64,000 nucleotides of DNA, taken from NCBI GenBank assembly GCA_946122785.1, contig CAMGYJ010000007.1, positions 42,495,587 through 42,559,586 of the forward strand. Reading direction: 5' to 3'. The first letter of the stretch is position 1, and each line of letters begins with the position of its first letter. The DNA comes from Linum tenue (taxonomy: Eukaryota > Streptophyta > Magnoliopsida > Malpighiales > Linaceae). Of the stretch, positions 63,401 through 64,000 are shown piece by piece. Made by a program: the position numbers and the translations under genes. The notes under the pieces were generated by a model. That model did no database searches. It was not told the DNA's origin and saw only the letters and a program-made list of their open reading frames with translations.

Positions 63401-64000
63401 CCTCTATGCTCTCTTGCTAAACCAATCATCTTCAAGCTTAACTGGTCCTGGATATGACACAGATTAGAATGAAAATGTAAGACTAGTGGGCAATCATTGG
63501 TAAGTTTGCTAACTGAGACAAGGTTGAAAGAGAAGCTAGGGACATGTAGGACATTGTGTAGAATCAAGCCTGTAGGCAGTTTAACTGTGCCAATATGAGT
63601 GACTTGGACCCTAGTGGTATTAGGTAGATTCACATAGACATCTTGAACTGGTTTGTGCTCTACAAATAAGGCTAATGAACAAGAAATGTGATCTGAGGCA
63701 CCTGTGTCTAGAATCCAAAGACTTGTAGAATTGGTTTGGTTAAACTGACTTGAGGTAGACAGGCTATATTTACCTGAGTAATTGGGATATGGTGGAGGAA
63801 TTTGAGTGACTGAATAGGCATGGTGAGGCAAAGATGGTGAGGTTGGAGGTGAAGGAAAGTTACCAGTACCAGATTGCATCATGCTTCTTAACTTGTTCAT
63901 TTCCTCTGGTGTAAAACCAACCACTGTCTTAGAAGCACTTACTGGACTACCTCCTGGTGTATCAGTCGAGCTGGAGTAGCTTACTTCAGTAGTTGAATCA
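60445..64000 (-). CDS. Ty1-copia gag-pol polyprotein (partial)
   Basis: An uninterrupted frame from the window edge (64000) to the stop at 60445, about 1185 codons; the N-terminal gag lies outside. Domains in order: protease with WILDTGASDHI (near 63710), GAG-pre-integrase WHWRLGHASSDR, integrase with the HHCC-type CDVCHFSKHKRLPF (near 63200), DIWGPL and a DDE core, the integrase tail CVFLGIPAGVKGYKL, reverse transcriptase with RLVAKGFTQ, DVSNAFLNGDL and YVDDIILAG (near 61390), and RNase H with CDSDWASCPDTRRSTTGY, SRSSSEAEYRAL, CDNRSAIH and NQLADIFTKGL. All motifs are intact, so the element looks young and possibly active. It makes the machinery for reverse transcription and integration in virus-like particles. 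Confidence 0.96.
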   Translation of the reverse strand, partial: DSTTEVSYSSSTDTPGGSPVSASKTVVGFTPEEMNKLRSMMQSGTGNFPSPPTSPSLPHHAYSVTQIPPPYPNYSGKYSLSTSSQFNQTNSTSLWILDTGASDHISCSLALFVEHKPVQDVYVNLPNTTRVQVTHIGTVKLPTGLILHNVLHVPSFSFNLVSVSKLTNDCPLVLHFHSNLCHIQDQLSLKMIGLAREHRGLYHLTFPPNQDQKPDHQAATIFNFNPLHFDIWHWRLGHASSDRISMLQKSNSTVTSSKILHCDVCHFSKHKRLPFPTSTSIAKCPFDLVHVDIWGPLSVQSYDGHSYFLTVVDDHTRAVWVYLMKHKHETRDLLKGFCALVENQFNTTVKIIRSDQGQEFHMKEFFVEKGIEHQMSCVETPEQNARVERKHQHILNVARSLRFQSGLPLTFWNDCILHAVYLINRMPTPILLGKSPFEVLYNHQPFLGNLKVFGSLCYASTLGHNRTKFAPRARQCVFLGIPAGVKGYKLLDLDDRRVFLSRDVIFYETILPFRDCSDTSDSSSPSSTSPPIQSSASAPPILVPTSSLPTPSAPVSFDQASAARGDGDTDDDPSDSEDASPANVTPEHETAAPEVADHDSELLPQADFEPPRRSQRQPVLPAKLNDCELDPQLTFGAFGTAASTSKHPISLNVECLNEKDRIYALSVLKHEEPTSYHEAVKSIEWNRAVIEEIHALEANQTWEIVEAPPDKHIVGCKWVFKLKLKQDGTIERYKARLVAKGFTQIYGIDFLDTFSPVAKINSVKALLAIAAVKNWTLEQLDVSNAFLNGDLHEDVYMQIPQGVELPPGSPKRMACKLKKSLYGLKQASRQWFAKLTGFLLKSGFYQSASDYSMFTKWIHGRIVVLLVYVDDIILAGDAQKDIDQVKTSLSKEFKIKLLGPLKYFLGLEVNRTAEGLMVCQRKYCMDLLTDTGYLNAKGCKSPSDPKIKLTATQGTLLDDPEQYRRLVGRLHYITITRPDLTYSVQQLCQFQKRPYTEHLQAAYRVLRYLKSCPDQGIYYSSKADLKLVGFCDSDWASCPDTRRSTTGYCTFLGNSLLTWKTKKQTTVSRSSSEAEYRALALLVCEIDWLRVLLGEMDVKVPLPVAVYCDNRSAIHIAENPVFHERTKHIEIDMHVTRERLKTGLIKLFHVSTINQLADIFTKGLDRNRLEYLLDKLGVKRALTT

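Overview
This is nuclear DNA of a flowering plant, most likely a eudicot; I cannot name the species. The evidence is spliced plant gene families with GT-AG introns (a HAK/KUP potassium transporter, a UBP8-type ubiquitin protease, a strictosidine-synthase-like protein, an ARIADNE E3 ligase, an RLP leucine-rich-repeat pseudogene). These sit in AT-rich DNA packed with plant transposon types: an L1-type LINE, Ty1-copia, TRIM, hAT, Mutator/Pack-MULE, CACTA, Harbinger and Helitron.

Layout. 1-6190: a minus-strand receptor-like-protein (RLP) pseudogene, split by a full-length LINE with two open ORFs (268-5032) and by a 311 bp hAT MITE (5498-5808). 6191-11958: gene-poor DNA with hAT and Harbinger MITEs and a degenerate short tandem repeat. 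11959-19840 (minus): an apparently intact 8-exon HAK5-like K+ transporter of 773 aa. 20359-23239: a Pack-MULE with a 9 bp target-site duplication (TSD), a DUF2828 gene fragment and 140 bp higher-order repeats. 23249-29064: MITEs, tRNA-headed repeats, a three-layer nest (hAT in MULE in hAT), a Helitron 3' end and a decayed hAT transposase. 29187-29945 (minus): an ORF resembling the N-terminal part of transposon-associated Ulp1-type proteins. 31648-38383 (+): a 13-exon UBP8-like deubiquitinase with one suspicious extra A in exon 3. 39761-49645: TRIM palindromes, degraded copia blocks, a MULE-like MITE and a 3.4 kb CACTA element. 49646-56384: a hAT MITE, a second Helitron end, a possible LTR and undefined DNA. 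56385-56900: a 5'-truncated LINE tail. 57261-59023 (+): a 4-exon strictosidine-synthase-like gene. 59468-60126 (+): an ARIADNE gene cut in its RING1-IBR linker by a minus-strand copia element that runs off the window end with an open polyprotein.

The host genes are unrelated housekeeping or transport genes with no shared pathway. The window's story is transposon activity: two host genes were physically broken, elements sit inside introns or just upstream of others, and many insertions have target duplications that let their order be read. I see no CRISPR, operon or bacterial-type system. The best candidates for something little described are the composite MULE/hAT nest, the Pack-MULE with higher-order repeats, and the TRIM locus with two identical 56 bp perfect palindromes.
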